Source: Chloroflexota bacterium (lineage in GTDB: Bacteria; Chloroflexota; Anaerolineae; Promineifilales; Promineifilaceae). Taken from it: 33,765 bases of DNA. Position numbers and translations under genes: made by a program. Location of the stretch: contig JABFFZ010000004.1 in the NCBI GenBank assembly GCA_013112725.1, positions 88,147-121,911 of the forward strand, given 5' to 3'. Shown here piece by piece: positions 15,850 to 23,552 of this stretch (position 1 is its first letter; each line of letters opens with the position of its first letter). Below the pieces are notes generated by a model. The model did not search any database. It saw only the letters and a program-made list of their open reading frames with translations, and had not been told where the DNA came from.

Positions 15850-18078
15850 ATGCGTCAACGATTCAGGTGGCAACGGCCGTTAGCCCTCAAACTGACCCTC
15901 ATTATTACCCTGATCATTGTGATGGTTGTCACAGTTATTACCATCCTCACCGTAAACCGGGAACGCCAGAATTTCCAACGTGAATTAGAGCAACAGGCAG
16001 ACTTGCTGTTGAACACACTGGCTGCCAGCGGCGCCGATTCTTTATATTTTCTGGAGGCGGATTATCTGTCTGACGTAATGCGCGATTTGGGGGAGTTTCA
16101 GGTGGTGACACACGGCCGTTATTATGACCCCGACGGCCGTATTATTGCCGACGCTATTGACCTTGATACACGCTTCAACCGGGAGCCGGACATCTTTGGC
16201 AAAGTGCTGCTGTCTGGCACGGAAACCATTTATGTGTGGCAAGATGACCAGTTGATTGCCGGTGAGCCGGTGATTGTGGGGGCGGAGAAGATTGGCGCAG
16301 TCAGCATTGGGCTGCCCACAGCGCCGCTGGCAGAAAAGCTCACGGCCGTGCGCCAGCAGGGCATTGTGGTGGCTTTGGGCGTGGCGTTGTTTGGATTGGT
16401 GCTGACGCTGCTGGTTAGCCGATCCATTACCGAACCCCTGCAAAAAATGATTATAGCCACCGAGCATGTGCGCCAGGGAGATTTGAGCCAGCGCGTCTAT
16501 ATTTATACCGGCGATGAGCTGCAAACATTGGGTGATCATTTTAATGATATGACTGCCCAGCTTGAACAAACACTGCGCCAGATGGAGGAGGAAATTGAAG
16601 AGCGTAAACGCGCCCAGGTAGAGCTGCAAGCAGCTAAAGAAGCTGCCGAAGCCGCCAACCACGCCAAAAGCGTCTTCCTGGCGAGCATGAGCCATGAATT
16701 GCGCACCCCCCTAAACGCCATTTTGGGTTTTGCGCAATTGATAGTGCGTCGTAACCTGGTGGGGCCGAAGGACCGCAATAACCTGGAGATTATTTTGCAC
16801 AGCGGTGAGCATTTGTTGACGTTGATCAACCAGGTGCTTGATATGTCCAAAATTGAAGCCGGGCGCATGACCTTGCATGAAAAACCCTTCCATCTCTATG
16901 CGATGATGGAAGAGTTGGAGAGCATGTTTCGGTTGCGGGCTAAAGAGAAAAAAGTGCAATTGGTCATGGACGTTGACCCGGATATGCCGCCAGTGATTAT
17001 TGCCGACGAGACGAAGCTGCGGCAGGTTTTGATCAATTTACTGAATAACGCCCTGAAATTTACCGTACAAGGGCACGTCCGTTTGCAGGTGCAGTATGAG
17101 CCGGGCACGGCCGTGTCTGAAATGCCCTTCCATCTGCTGCGCTTTACCGTTGAAGATTCCGGGCCAGGCATTGAGCCGGATGAACTGGACAAGGTGTTTG
17201 AGGCCTTTGTCCGGGCCAAGGCCGGTATCCAATCCAACGAAGGCACTGGCCTGGGTCTCACACTGAGCCGCCAGTTTGCCCGGCTGATGGGTGGTGATAT
17301 GACCGTCCGTAATGTTAATGATGAACCGGGGTATGGCGCGATTTTTGAATTTACCATTCACGTAAGGCCAGATGCGATGGTGGACGAACAGGCTAAGGCT
17401 GCGCCTTTGCAAATTATTGGCCTGGCGCCAGACCAGCCTGAGATACACGTGTTGGTGGTGGATGATAATTGGGAGAACCGGCGGGTATTGGTGGAATTGT
17501 TACGGCCGTTGGGTTTTGTGGTGCAGGAGGCAGCCGATGGTAAAGCGGCGGTTGAGGCGTGGTATCGTTGGCGGCCCCACCTCATTTTGATGGACATGCA
17601 CATGCCCAAAATGGATGGTTATGAAGCAACCCGCACCATTTTGGGTCAGGCTGAGAACCACAAGCCGATCATTATTGCTATTACTGCCAGCGCCTTTAGC
17701 CACGAGCGTGAGGCGATTTTAGGGGCCGGTTGCAGCGACTTTATCCGCAAACCGGTGCAGACGAGTTATATTTTGGAGACCATTCAGAAGCATCTGGCTG
17801 TGCAATATCTCTATGCCGAAGCAACAAAGATGGATATGGTTGTACCCGCCATTGTAAGCACGAATGGCGATGAGACCGATGGGCAAGCCCTGCCGCCAAC
17901 GTTGTTGTCCCAACTCCGGCAGGCAACGTCGCAGGCGAATATGGAGCAAATTGAGGTGTTGGTCACGGCCGTTGCCACTTATAACCCCACCCTGGCTGAC
18001 GAACTTCACCGGCTGGCTGATGATTTTGAATACGGTAAAATTTTAGACCGATTGGGAATGGAAGAAGTAATTGAGTAA
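15850..18078 (+). CDS. Hybrid sensor histidine kinase with periplasmic sensor, HAMP, kinase and receiver domains
   Basis: The protein has 742 residues. Helices at ~13-35 and ~171-191 flank a periplasmic sensor of about 135 residues. A HAMP domain (RSITEPLQKMIIATEHVRQGDLSQRV) and a coiled coil (EEEIEERKRAQVELQAAKEA) lead to the HisKA motif MSHELRTPLNAILGF, with phospho-acceptor His282. ATP-binding boxes follow: NLLNNALKFT (N), EDSGPGIEPDELDKVF (G1) and NEGTGLGLTLSRQF (G2). A receiver domain (VLVVDDNWENRR) has its phospho-acceptor Asp582 in LILMDMHMPKMDG and a conserved Lys in IRKP. The C-terminal tail (LPPTLLSQLRQATSQ...FEYGKILDRL) is the usual helical tail of such hybrids but lacks an HPt histidine. 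No Shine-Dalgarno precedes the ATG. It probably reads the PhnD-like protein encoded just upstream. Confidence 0.93.
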   Translation: MRQRFRWQRPLALKLTLIITLIIVMVVTVITILTVNRERQNFQRELEQQADLLLNTLAASGADSLYFLEADYLSDVMRDLGEFQVVTHGRYYDPDGRIIADAIDLDTRFNREPDIFGKVLLSGTETIYVWQDDQLIAGEPVIVGAEKIGAVSIGLPTAPLAEKLTAVRQQGIVVALGVALFGLVLTLLVSRSITEPLQKMIIATEHVRQGDLSQRVYIYTGDELQTLGDHFNDMTAQLEQTLRQMEEEIEERKRAQVELQAAKEAAEAANHAKSVFLASMSHELRTPLNAILGFAQLIVRRNLVGPKDRNNLEIILHSGEHLLTLINQVLDMSKIEAGRMTLHEKPFHLYAMMEELESMFRLRAKEKKVQLVMDVDPDMPPVIIADETKLRQVLINLLNNALKFTVQGHVRLQVQYEPGTAVSEMPFHLLRFTVEDSGPGIEPDELDKVFEAFVRAKAGIQSNEGTGLGLTLSRQFARLMGGDMTVRNVNDEPGYGAIFEFTIHVRPDAMVDEQAKAAPLQIIGLAPDQPEIHVLVVDDNWENRRVLVELLRPLGFVVQEAADGKAAVEAWYRWRPHLILMDMHMPKMDGYEATRTILGQAENHKPIIIAITASAFSHEREAILGAGCSDFIRKPVQTSYILETIQKHLAVQYLYAEATKMDMVVPAIVSTNGDETDGQALPPTLLSQLRQATSQANMEQIEVLVTAVATYNPTLADELHRLADDFEYGKILDRLGMEEVIE

Positions 18079-18189
18079 TTCGGTAAGCGTTCAGACTTGA
18101 CAAGTTTATTACCAGAGGCAGTTGCCGCTATTCAGGCACAAAAACTTGTCAAGTCTCTAGAGGAACTGAACGGTTACGTAATTCGGTAA
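18075..18189. mobile_element. Small MITE-like inverted-repeat element flanked by 12-bp direct repeats
   Basis: GTAATTCGGTAA occurs exactly at 18075-18086 and 18178-18189. Between them, CGTTCAG (18088-18094) pairs with CTGAACG (18166-18172), and the 15-base arm 18093-18107 pairs perfectly with 18142-18156. No protein is encoded. The form suggests a non-autonomous element inserted in, or bracketed by, an AATTCGGTA repeat tract. The direct repeats may simply be copies of that tract rather than a target-site duplication. Confidence 0.55.
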
Positions 18190-18222
18190 TTACCCAATTA
18201 CTCAATTACCCATTACCCCTTA
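18178..18222. repeat. TAATTACCC/TCAATTA repeat tract upstream of the receiver-kinase
   Basis: Imperfect 7-8-base units of AATTACC end at the ATG of the next gene, leaving no room for a ribosome-binding site. The reverse-oriented TAATTGAG copies lie at 18068-18080 at the end of the preceding kinase gene. Confidence 0.7.
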
Positions 18223-18225
18223 TCT

Positions 18226-19314
18226 ATGAACGAGCATTCTGTCTCCCACCTTCCCGCCACAGTTTTGATTGTGGATGATACACCGGCCAATCTACGGTTG
18301 TTAGCCAGCCTGTTGGGTAATGCTGGCTACCAGGTGCGCCCGGCGCGTGACGGCCGTATGGCCCTCTCTGTGGCCCAATCCCACCCCCCAGACCTCATCT
18401 TGCTGGACATTATGATGCCGGAAATGGACGGCTATGAAGTGTGCCGCCACCTGAAAGCGGACGAACGCACCCGCGAAATCCCCGTCATCTTCATCAGCGC
18501 CCTGGATGACGTGCATGACAAATTGAAATCCTTTCAATTGGGCGCGGTTGATTATGTAGCCAAACCATTTCAGGCCGAAGAAGTGCTGGCGCGGGTGCGC
18601 AGCCACATCACCCTCTACAAATTGCAGCGTGATTTGCGCGAGCAGATAGCCGAGTTGGATGCTTTTGCCCATACCGTCGCCCACGATCTCAAGAACCCAT
18701 TGGCGTTGATCATTGGCTTGATTGATTTTGTGATGCTGCAATTTGCCGACGAAGTGCCGGAAGAAGTGCTGGGGTTTCTGAAAAAAATACAAAATACCGC
18801 CTATCGTGGGGTGAACATTATTGATGAACTGCTGCTGCTGGCCAGCGTGCGCAAACAGGATGTGCAATTACAACCGTTGGACATGGCAGAGATTGTTGCC
18901 AAAGCACAAGATCGCCTGGTGTTGATGACCGACAATTACCGAGGGGAAATAGTGCTACCGGAAGTGTGGCCGACGGCCGTTGGCTACGCCCCCTGGGTAG
19001 AGGAAGTATGGGTCAACTACATGAGTAACGCCCTGAAATATGGCGGGCAGCCACCCCGGTTGGAATTGGGCACGGCCGTGCAGCCAGACGGTATGGTGCG
19101 CTGCTGGGTGCGGGACAATGGGCCTGGCCTCTCGCCGGAAAAACAGGCCGTCCTCTTTACCGAATTCGTGCGCCTGAACGAAATCCGCGCCGAAGGCTTT
19201 GGCCTGGGGCTTTCCATCGTCCGCCGCATTATGGACAAACTGGGCGGTCGCGTCGGCGTTCACAGCGTGGAAGAGGAAGGGAGCGAGTTCTACTTTGAAC
19301 TCCCCTCTGAGTGA
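18226..19314 (+). CDS. Response regulator fused to histidine kinase (REC-HisKA-HATPase)
   Basis: The protein has 362 residues with no membrane segment. The receiver domain (~12-130) starts VLIVDDTPANLRLL, has phospho-acceptor Asp61 in LILLDIMMPEMDGYEV, Thr/Ser in FISALDD and Lys in VAKPF. A helical linker leads to HisKA with AHTVAHDLKNPLALI (His153), then N box NALKYGG, G1 VRDNGPGL and G2 GFGLGLSIVRRIMDKLGG. Such REC-first kinases usually act downstream of a hybrid kinase, receiving phosphate and passing it on, and are common in cyanobacteria and Chloroflexota. It follows the hybrid kinase by 147 bases that contain an inverted-repeat element. There is no output DNA-binding domain, so the final response regulator must be elsewhere. 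No Shine-Dalgarno site is visible. Confidence 0.92.
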   Translation: MNEHSVSHLPATVLIVDDTPANLRLLASLLGNAGYQVRPARDGRMALSVAQSHPPDLILLDIMMPEMDGYEVCRHLKADERTREIPVIFISALDDVHDKLKSFQLGAVDYVAKPFQAEEVLARVRSHITLYKLQRDLREQIAELDAFAHTVAHDLKNPLALIIGLIDFVMLQFADEVPEEVLGFLKKIQNTAYRGVNIIDELLLLASVRKQDVQLQPLDMAEIVAKAQDRLVLMTDNYRGEIVLPEVWPTAVGYAPWVEEVWVNYMSNALKYGGQPPRLELGTAVQPDGMVRCWVRDNGPGLSPEKQAVLFTEFVRLNEIRAEGFGLGLSIVRRIMDKLGGRVGVHSVEEEGSEFYFELPSE

Positions 19315-19397
19315 GCAGGTGAGGGGGTGAGCAGACGGAGGGGGAAGGGTGATGTCTCCCCCTTCATAATTCCTAATTCCTAATTCATAATTCCTCA
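19315..19397. repeat. Repeat tract and hairpin between convergent genes
   Basis: GGTGAGGGG-type octamers, then AGGGGGA (19339-19345) pairing with TCCCCCT (19357-19363), then TAATTCC heptamers (four units). The hairpin probably ends transcription from one or both sides (receiver-kinase + and moeA -). Confidence 0.6.
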
Positions 19398-20753
19398 AAA
19401 GATGCGCACGTGAACCCATTCCCCGGCTTGCAAGCCGTTTTTGTTCAGCGGTACTTTAATCAGCCCATCGGCATTCACCAGCGTATAAATCAGGTTGCTT
19501 TTGCCAAAGACCGGGGTCGCTACCAGACCTTCCGGCCCATCTTCCAGGCGGGCGGGCACATAATCTTCACGGCCGCTTTCGCTGGCAATGTTCTGGCTGA
19601 GTCTGGCCCATACCACCCCCTGGCGCGGCAGTTCTTTTACCCCTTGCAGCCGGTAAATGGCCGGAACGCCAAACATATCAAACTGAATCATGGCCGATAC
19701 CGGGTTGCCGGGCAGTCCCAACACCGGTTTGCCTGCCACCGCGCCCACAATCGTTGGTTTACCGGGGCGGGTAGCCACGCCGTGCAACAGCACTCCCGGC
19801 TGCCCTAGCTTCTCGATCACCTGCACCGTCATATCGCGTATACTCACCGATGACCCGGCGGAGAGGACGAGCATGTCGCCGGTGGCTAACAGGTTGGCAG
19901 CGGCCGTGTACAATGCGTCAAAATCATCGGCGATAATGCCACCCAGGACGGGAATGCCACCGGCCTGCCGCACCATGCCCGCCACCGTGTAGCTGTTGAT
20001 GTCCCGAATTTGTCCCGGCCCTGCTGCCTGCTCCGGGGGAATGATCTCATCGCCGGTTGCTAGAATGCCCACACACGGCCGTCGCGCCACCGCCACCTGC
20101 ATGATGCCCAACGCCAGCAGTCCGCCCACGTCTTGCGGCCGTAACCAATGCCCGGCCGGTAAAATTTCTGCATCCTGGGTCACATCCTCCCCCACCTGCA
20201 ACACATTTTGCCCAACAGCCACAGCCTTGAACACCTCGATTTCAAAAGGGAGCGTGGGTAATTGGGTAATTGGGTAATTGGGTAATTGAGGACTACCTGT
20301 GGTTGACTGTTTACTACTCACCGCTGGCTGTTCACCCCTCACTGCCAACGCATTACCGATAACCGATGACCGGTAGCCGACCATTTGCGTATGCTCCACC
20401 TGCACCACCGCGTTGGCCGTATCCGGGATCATACCACCGGTGTGGACGAGGGCGGCCTGGCCGGTTTGCAGGCTAATGTTGGCGGGCTGGCCCATGGGGA
20501 TTTCGCCGATGACGTGCAGGAAGGCGGGCAGGCTTTCAGACGCGCCGTAGGTGTCGGCGGCGCGCACGGCGTAGCCATCCATGGTGCTGCGGCGGAATGG
20601 GGGCAGGGGGTGGGGGGCGGTGATGGTCACGGCCGTGACCCGCCCTAATGCGTCTTCTGTGGCCACGGTTTCGGGGGGGAGGACGGCCGTTATCTGCGCT
20701 AACAACAGCACCCGCGCCTCATCCGGGGGTAGAACATTAAAAAATTCTGGCAT
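19395..20753 (-). CDS. moeA: Molybdopterin molybdenumtransferase MoeA
   Basis: The protein has 452 residues. MoeA inserts molybdate into adenylated molybdopterin in the last step of molybdenum-cofactor synthesis. Signatures are PPFRRSTMDGYAVRA, ALVHTGGMIPDTANAVVQVE, ILATGDEIIPPEQ...GQIRDINSYTV, VLSAGSSVSIRDM and the C-terminal VLGLPGNPVSAMIQF. A stretch of about 40 residues (GYRSSVIGNALAV...PITQLPTL) between VEHTQMV and FEIEVFKAVAVGQNV is encoded by short tandem repeats and is absent from typical MoeA proteins; without it the length is about 410, the usual size. No other molybdenum-cofactor gene is in the window. No Shine-Dalgarno precedes the ATG (CCTCT only). The 3' end is in a repeat tract shared with the convergent receiver-kinase. 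Confidence 0.93.
   Translation of the reverse strand: MPEFFNVLPPDEARVLLLAQITAVLPPETVATEDALGRVTAVTITAPHPLPPFRRSTMDGYAVRAADTYGASESLPAFLHVIGEIPMGQPANISLQTGQAALVHTGGMIPDTANAVVQVEHTQMVGYRSSVIGNALAVRGEQPAVSSKQSTTGSPQLPNYPITQLPTLPFEIEVFKAVAVGQNVLQVGEDVTQDAEILPAGHWLRPQDVGGLLALGIMQVAVARRPCVGILATGDEIIPPEQAAGPGQIRDINSYTVAGMVRQAGGIPVLGGIIADDFDALYTAAANLLATGDMLVLSAGSSVSIRDMTVQVIEKLGQPGVLLHGVATRPGKPTIVGAVAGKPVLGLPGNPVSAMIQFDMFGVPAIYRLQGVKELPRQGVVWARLSQNIASESGREDYVPARLEDGPEGLVATPVFGKSNLIYTLVNADGLIKVPLNKNGLQAGEWVHVRIF
20255..20380. repeat. Octamer/heptamer repeat block inside moeA
   Basis: Four GGTAATTG units, then GGACTAC/GGTTGACTG-type units, then CCGATAA/CCGATGA units. Together they encode the ~40-residue non-conserved insert of MoeA. 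Confidence 0.85.
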
Positions 20754-20874
20754 AGAGGATTAACCGACGTGTTAGCTCCCGATACTTCATACAACCAATA
20801 CTTCAATAACAACATCAACAGGGGAATGCAGTTCTTTACTGGTAATCGGAGGTTTTACACCTGTGTAAATACGT

Positions 20875-21198
20875 TTAGATTTTTCCCCTGTATAAGTCTG
20901 CGATGGGGAAGCAAAGATCATAATCATTCCAAAACAAATCCCCATGCTCCACCGTGAATTGTTTGAAGATTTCAATATCCAGATATTTTCTAATCATGGG
21001 GTTTAGAGAGTTGCTCAAAAAAGGCTCAAAATCAACCACATTCTCTGACTTGTCACTGAACAAGAGCCGCAATTTATACCCCTCTATGTACTCGACTGCT
21101 TCTATATCAACTATCCATACCTGTTCAGACGTTAGCGTATTCTGCGCGTAATTTTCTGGGGCTGTATCGCCCGGTGTAACACGAAGTAATCGATCCAT
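20875..21198 (-). CDS. DUF2442-family small protein
   Basis: The protein has 107 residues. The core VEYIEGYKLRLLFSDKSENVVDFEPFLSNSLNPMIRKYL...FKQFTVEHGDLFWNDYDLCFPIADLY matches the DUF2442 pattern (a basic strand-turn-strand, then F..F....G...W....D......LY). These proteins have no proven biochemical function. They are very often encoded next to DUF4160 proteins, and the pair is suspected to be a toxin-antitoxin-like or mobile stability module. The start overlaps the DUF4160 gene by 67 bases; GAGGAG lies 11 bases before the ATG. The gene is AT-richer than its neighbours and lacks the ACGGCCGT octamer, which suggests acquisition. Confidence 0.78.
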   Translation of the reverse strand: MDRLLRVTPGDTAPENYAQNTLTSEQVWIVDIEAVEYIEGYKLRLLFSDKSENVVDFEPFLSNSLNPMIRKYLDIEIFKQFTVEHGDLFWNDYDLCFPIADLYRGKI

Positions 21199-21437
21199 CT
21201 TTGTACAATCTCCTCGGCGAAATGTTCAATCACGACTTGAAAGTGCCTTATTTGGTTTGGTGGTAGAGGACTTCTTCCCAATACAGAACTATAGCGGATT
21301 TCCTCAATTTGCCCTTCTCTGATGATGAACTCTGCCCTACTTTCTGTGTTTTCAAATTTGCCATGTACATGAATCGGCTCATGCTCGTTGGAGTAAAACA
21401 GGACAGTGAGACCGAAATATTCATAGAGTTTAGGCAT
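21132..21437 (-). CDS. DUF4160-family small protein
   Basis: The protein has 101 residues. It begins MPKLYEYFGLTVLFYSNEHEPIHVHGKFE, the typical DUF4160 start with a conserved HEP-x-HVH motif, followed by strands and a basic C-terminal helix (QRWIDYFVLHRAIQPQKITRRIR), longer than in many members. It overlaps the DUF2442 gene and is divergent from the S9 peptidase. A TATAAT at 21479-21474 on the minus strand could be its -10 box. Only a weak AAGTAA lies before the ATG. Its role is unknown; the family is considered a partner of DUF2442. Like its partner it lacks ACGGCCGT. Confidence 0.78.
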   Translation of the reverse strand: MPKLYEYFGLTVLFYSNEHEPIHVHGKFENTESRAEFIIREGQIEEIRYSSVLGRSPLPPNQIRHFQVVIEHFAEEIVQRWIDYFVLHRAIQPQKITRRIR

Positions 21438-21491
21438 TGTTACTTCATACCTTTTGCTACGTCATGTTGGGGCATTATAACACGGCGCAGA

Positions 21492-21497
21492 TATAAT
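21492..21497 (+). promoter_or_regulatory. Possible -10 box (TATAAT) of the S9 peptidase gene
   Basis: A perfect TATAAT lies 33 bases upstream of the ATG at 21531. The nearest -35-like sequence, TTGGGG (21467-21472), is 19 bases away and poor. A second TATAAT in the opposite orientation is 13 bases to the left, so the two divergent promoters may be back to back. Confidence 0.4.
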
Positions 21498-21530
21498 AAC
21501 CGCACGTACCAATGTCCAAAGGAGAGTTTT

Positions 21531-23438
21531 ATGATCCCCATTGAATCTTTGTTGTCTGCTCGATTGTTTTTACGGCCGCAGGTGGTAGGTGACATGATCT
21601 ACTTCATCAGTAATTTGAACGGCCGTAACTCCCTCTACCGCATGAAAACCGGCGGCAGTGTGCCCGAACCACTGCTGCCGCCAGACATCGCCCTGCAAAA
21701 CCCACATCTGATAGAGGGGATTTCCTACGTCGTCTTCCCGCAATTAGGCCAGATTTTAGTGATGATTGACCAGGATGGCGACGAAAATTACCAGCCCATG
21801 CTCATTCCGGTGACGGGCGGTTATCCGCAGCCCTTTCGCGGCGAGATTTTCCAGGGCAACAGCGTCTTTGCCGGCGGTGAGGATATAGAGCGCAACGTTA
21901 TCCTTTTCATCGCCCAGTCGCGCAGTGAATCTATCTTGCGCTCTTATATGGCCGATTTGGGTACCGGTGAATGTATCAAACTGAATGAGAGCGTCTACGG
22001 TGGGATGCCCGCCGGTAACAACCAGGACTTTACCCGTTTTGTTCTGGCGGAGGGATATGGCGCGGGTGATGTGGTACTGTTCCGGTATAACCTGGGGGAT
22101 GAAACACCGGCAGTGTTGTTTGGCACGCCCATAGGTCAGCGGCAGCCGGGGCAGGAATTTCCGCCCAATAATATCAATGAAGTCCATTTCATCCGCGACG
22201 ATTCGGCCCTTTTCTTTTCCACCAGCCTTTTTTCGGATACGTATGGCCCGGGTTTTCTGTCGTTGGCGGAGCCGGATGTGCCGCGCCCGGTGACGGTGGA
22301 AGGGGTGGTGCATACGGGTCAGGGGGAGATGACGGGGTTGAAGCATCTAACGGGCAACCGGTATCTGGTGGAGTACAACATTGATGGCTGTTCGTGGGCG
22401 TATGAGGCGGCGCTGGATGCGGATAAGCTGGAGCTGCATCTGGAGCGGGTGCTGGTGGGGCAGGGTGAATTGGCGAATGGGGTGCTGGACGCCATTCGTT
22501 ATGACAAGGAGGGCGACCGGTATGCGTTGGCGTTTAGCACGGCCGTCTCCCCTACCCAGCTCTACACCCTCTCCGGCCCTAAACGGGAGTGCCTGGAACG
22601 GCACACCAATGAGCGCATCCTGGGGCTGACCGAAAGCATGTTGTCCCCCGGCGAAGAGTATGCCTTCGATTCCTACGACGGGCTGCGCATCTCTGCCCGG
22701 CTTTATTTACCGGCGGCGGAATTGGGGTTTGAGGGCGCACGGCCGCTCATCTACTACATTCACGGTGGCCCGCAGGGGCAGGAACGGCCCGATTTTGCCT
22801 GGTTCTCCATGCCTTTTATTCAATTTCTGACGCTGAACGGCTTTGCCGTGTTTGTGCCCAATGTGCGCGGCAGCACCGGCTATGGCTTCAACTACATGAA
22901 ACATGCGGTGCGTGATTGGGGCGGCGCCGACCGGCTGGATCATGTCCATGCCATGACGCACGTTTTGCCCCAAGATGAACGGTTGGATGTGTCGCGCGCC
23001 GGGGTGGTCGGCCGTTCCTATGGCGGTTTTATGACACTGACGCTGGCTTCGCGCCACCCGGAATTGTGGGCCGCGGCCGTAGATATGTTTGGCCCGTACA
23101 ATCTGCTCACCTTTGCCGACCGGGTGCCGCCGACGTGGAAGCCGTTTATGAAGATGCTGGTCGGCGACCCGGAGACGGAGCAAGATTTCCTGAAAGAACG
23201 TTCGCCCATTACCTACATTCAATATGTGCAGTGCCCCATGCTGGTCATCCAGGGCAAAAACGATCCCCGTGTGCTGGAAATTGAATCCCGCGAACTGGTG
23301 GAAGATTTACGCGCCAAAGGTAATCAGGTGGAGTACCTGATGTTTGCAGACGAGGGGCACGACGTGTTGAAGTTTGAGAACCGGGTGCGGGTGTATAACA
23401 CAATGACGGACTTTTTCAGGAAGTGGTTACGGCCGTAA
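21531..23438 (+). CDS. S9-family serine peptidase (prolyl oligopeptidase / acylaminoacyl-peptidase type)
   Basis: The protein has 635 residues, the usual size for the family. The start is fixed by AAAGGAGAG six bases before the ATG; the frame is open further upstream but overlaps the DUF4160 gene. The N-terminal ~370 residues form repeats typical of a beta-propeller that screens substrates (MIYFISNLNGRNSLYRMKTGG, FVLAEGYGAGDVVLFRYN). The C-terminal alpha/beta-hydrolase domain has YIHGGPQGQERPDF (oxyanion region), GVVGRSYGGFMTL with nucleophile Ser496, GKNDPRV with Asp578 and DEGHDV with His610. No signal peptide is seen, so it is probably cytoplasmic and degrades short peptides. The neighbours do not suggest a specific pathway. 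The stop lies in a perfect octamer palindrome, TTACGGCCGTAA. Confidence 0.93.
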   Translation: MIPIESLLSARLFLRPQVVGDMIYFISNLNGRNSLYRMKTGGSVPEPLLPPDIALQNPHLIEGISYVVFPQLGQILVMIDQDGDENYQPMLIPVTGGYPQPFRGEIFQGNSVFAGGEDIERNVILFIAQSRSESILRSYMADLGTGECIKLNESVYGGMPAGNNQDFTRFVLAEGYGAGDVVLFRYNLGDETPAVLFGTPIGQRQPGQEFPPNNINEVHFIRDDSALFFSTSLFSDTYGPGFLSLAEPDVPRPVTVEGVVHTGQGEMTGLKHLTGNRYLVEYNIDGCSWAYEAALDADKLELHLERVLVGQGELANGVLDAIRYDKEGDRYALAFSTAVSPTQLYTLSGPKRECLERHTNERILGLTESMLSPGEEYAFDSYDGLRISARLYLPAAELGFEGARPLIYYIHGGPQGQERPDFAWFSMPFIQFLTLNGFAVFVPNVRGSTGYGFNYMKHAVRDWGGADRLDHVHAMTHVLPQDERLDVSRAGVVGRSYGGFMTLTLASRHPELWAAAVDMFGPYNLLTFADRVPPTWKPFMKMLVGDPETEQDFLKERSPITYIQYVQCPMLVIQGKNDPRVLEIESRELVEDLRAKGNQVEYLMFADEGHDVLKFENRVRVYNTMTDFFRKWLRP

Positions 23439-23441
23439 TCT

Positions 23442-23552
23442 GTGACGAGTGACGAGTGACGAGTGACGAGTGACGAGTGACGAGTGACGAGTGACGAGTG
23501 ACGAGTGACGAGTGATTTCACTCGTCACGCATCACTCGTCATGCGTCATGCC
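23442..23552. repeat. (GTGACGA)x10 tandem array with inverted copies
   Basis: Ten exact copies of GTGACGA occupy 23442-23511, four bases after the peptidase stop. TCACTCGTCACGCATCACTC and further TCATGCG units follow in inverted orientation, so the transcript can form a long hairpin. The right end includes the stop codon of the convergent LuxR/DUF805 gene (23546). Confidence 0.95.

Noticed and set aside
17880..18078. C-terminal HPt domain of the hybrid kinase
   Set aside because: No histidine sits in a suitable helix; it matches the common non-catalytic tail of such kinases.
21309..21530. A 74-residue N-terminal extension of the S9 peptidase
   Set aside because: It overlaps the DUF4160 gene in antisense, has no homology to the family, and AAAGGAGAG precedes the ATG at 21531.
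23442..23511. Tandem GTGACGA array as a CRISPR-like array
   Set aside because: The units are 7 bases with no spacers, and there are no cas genes nearby. It is a simple heptamer tandem repeat.
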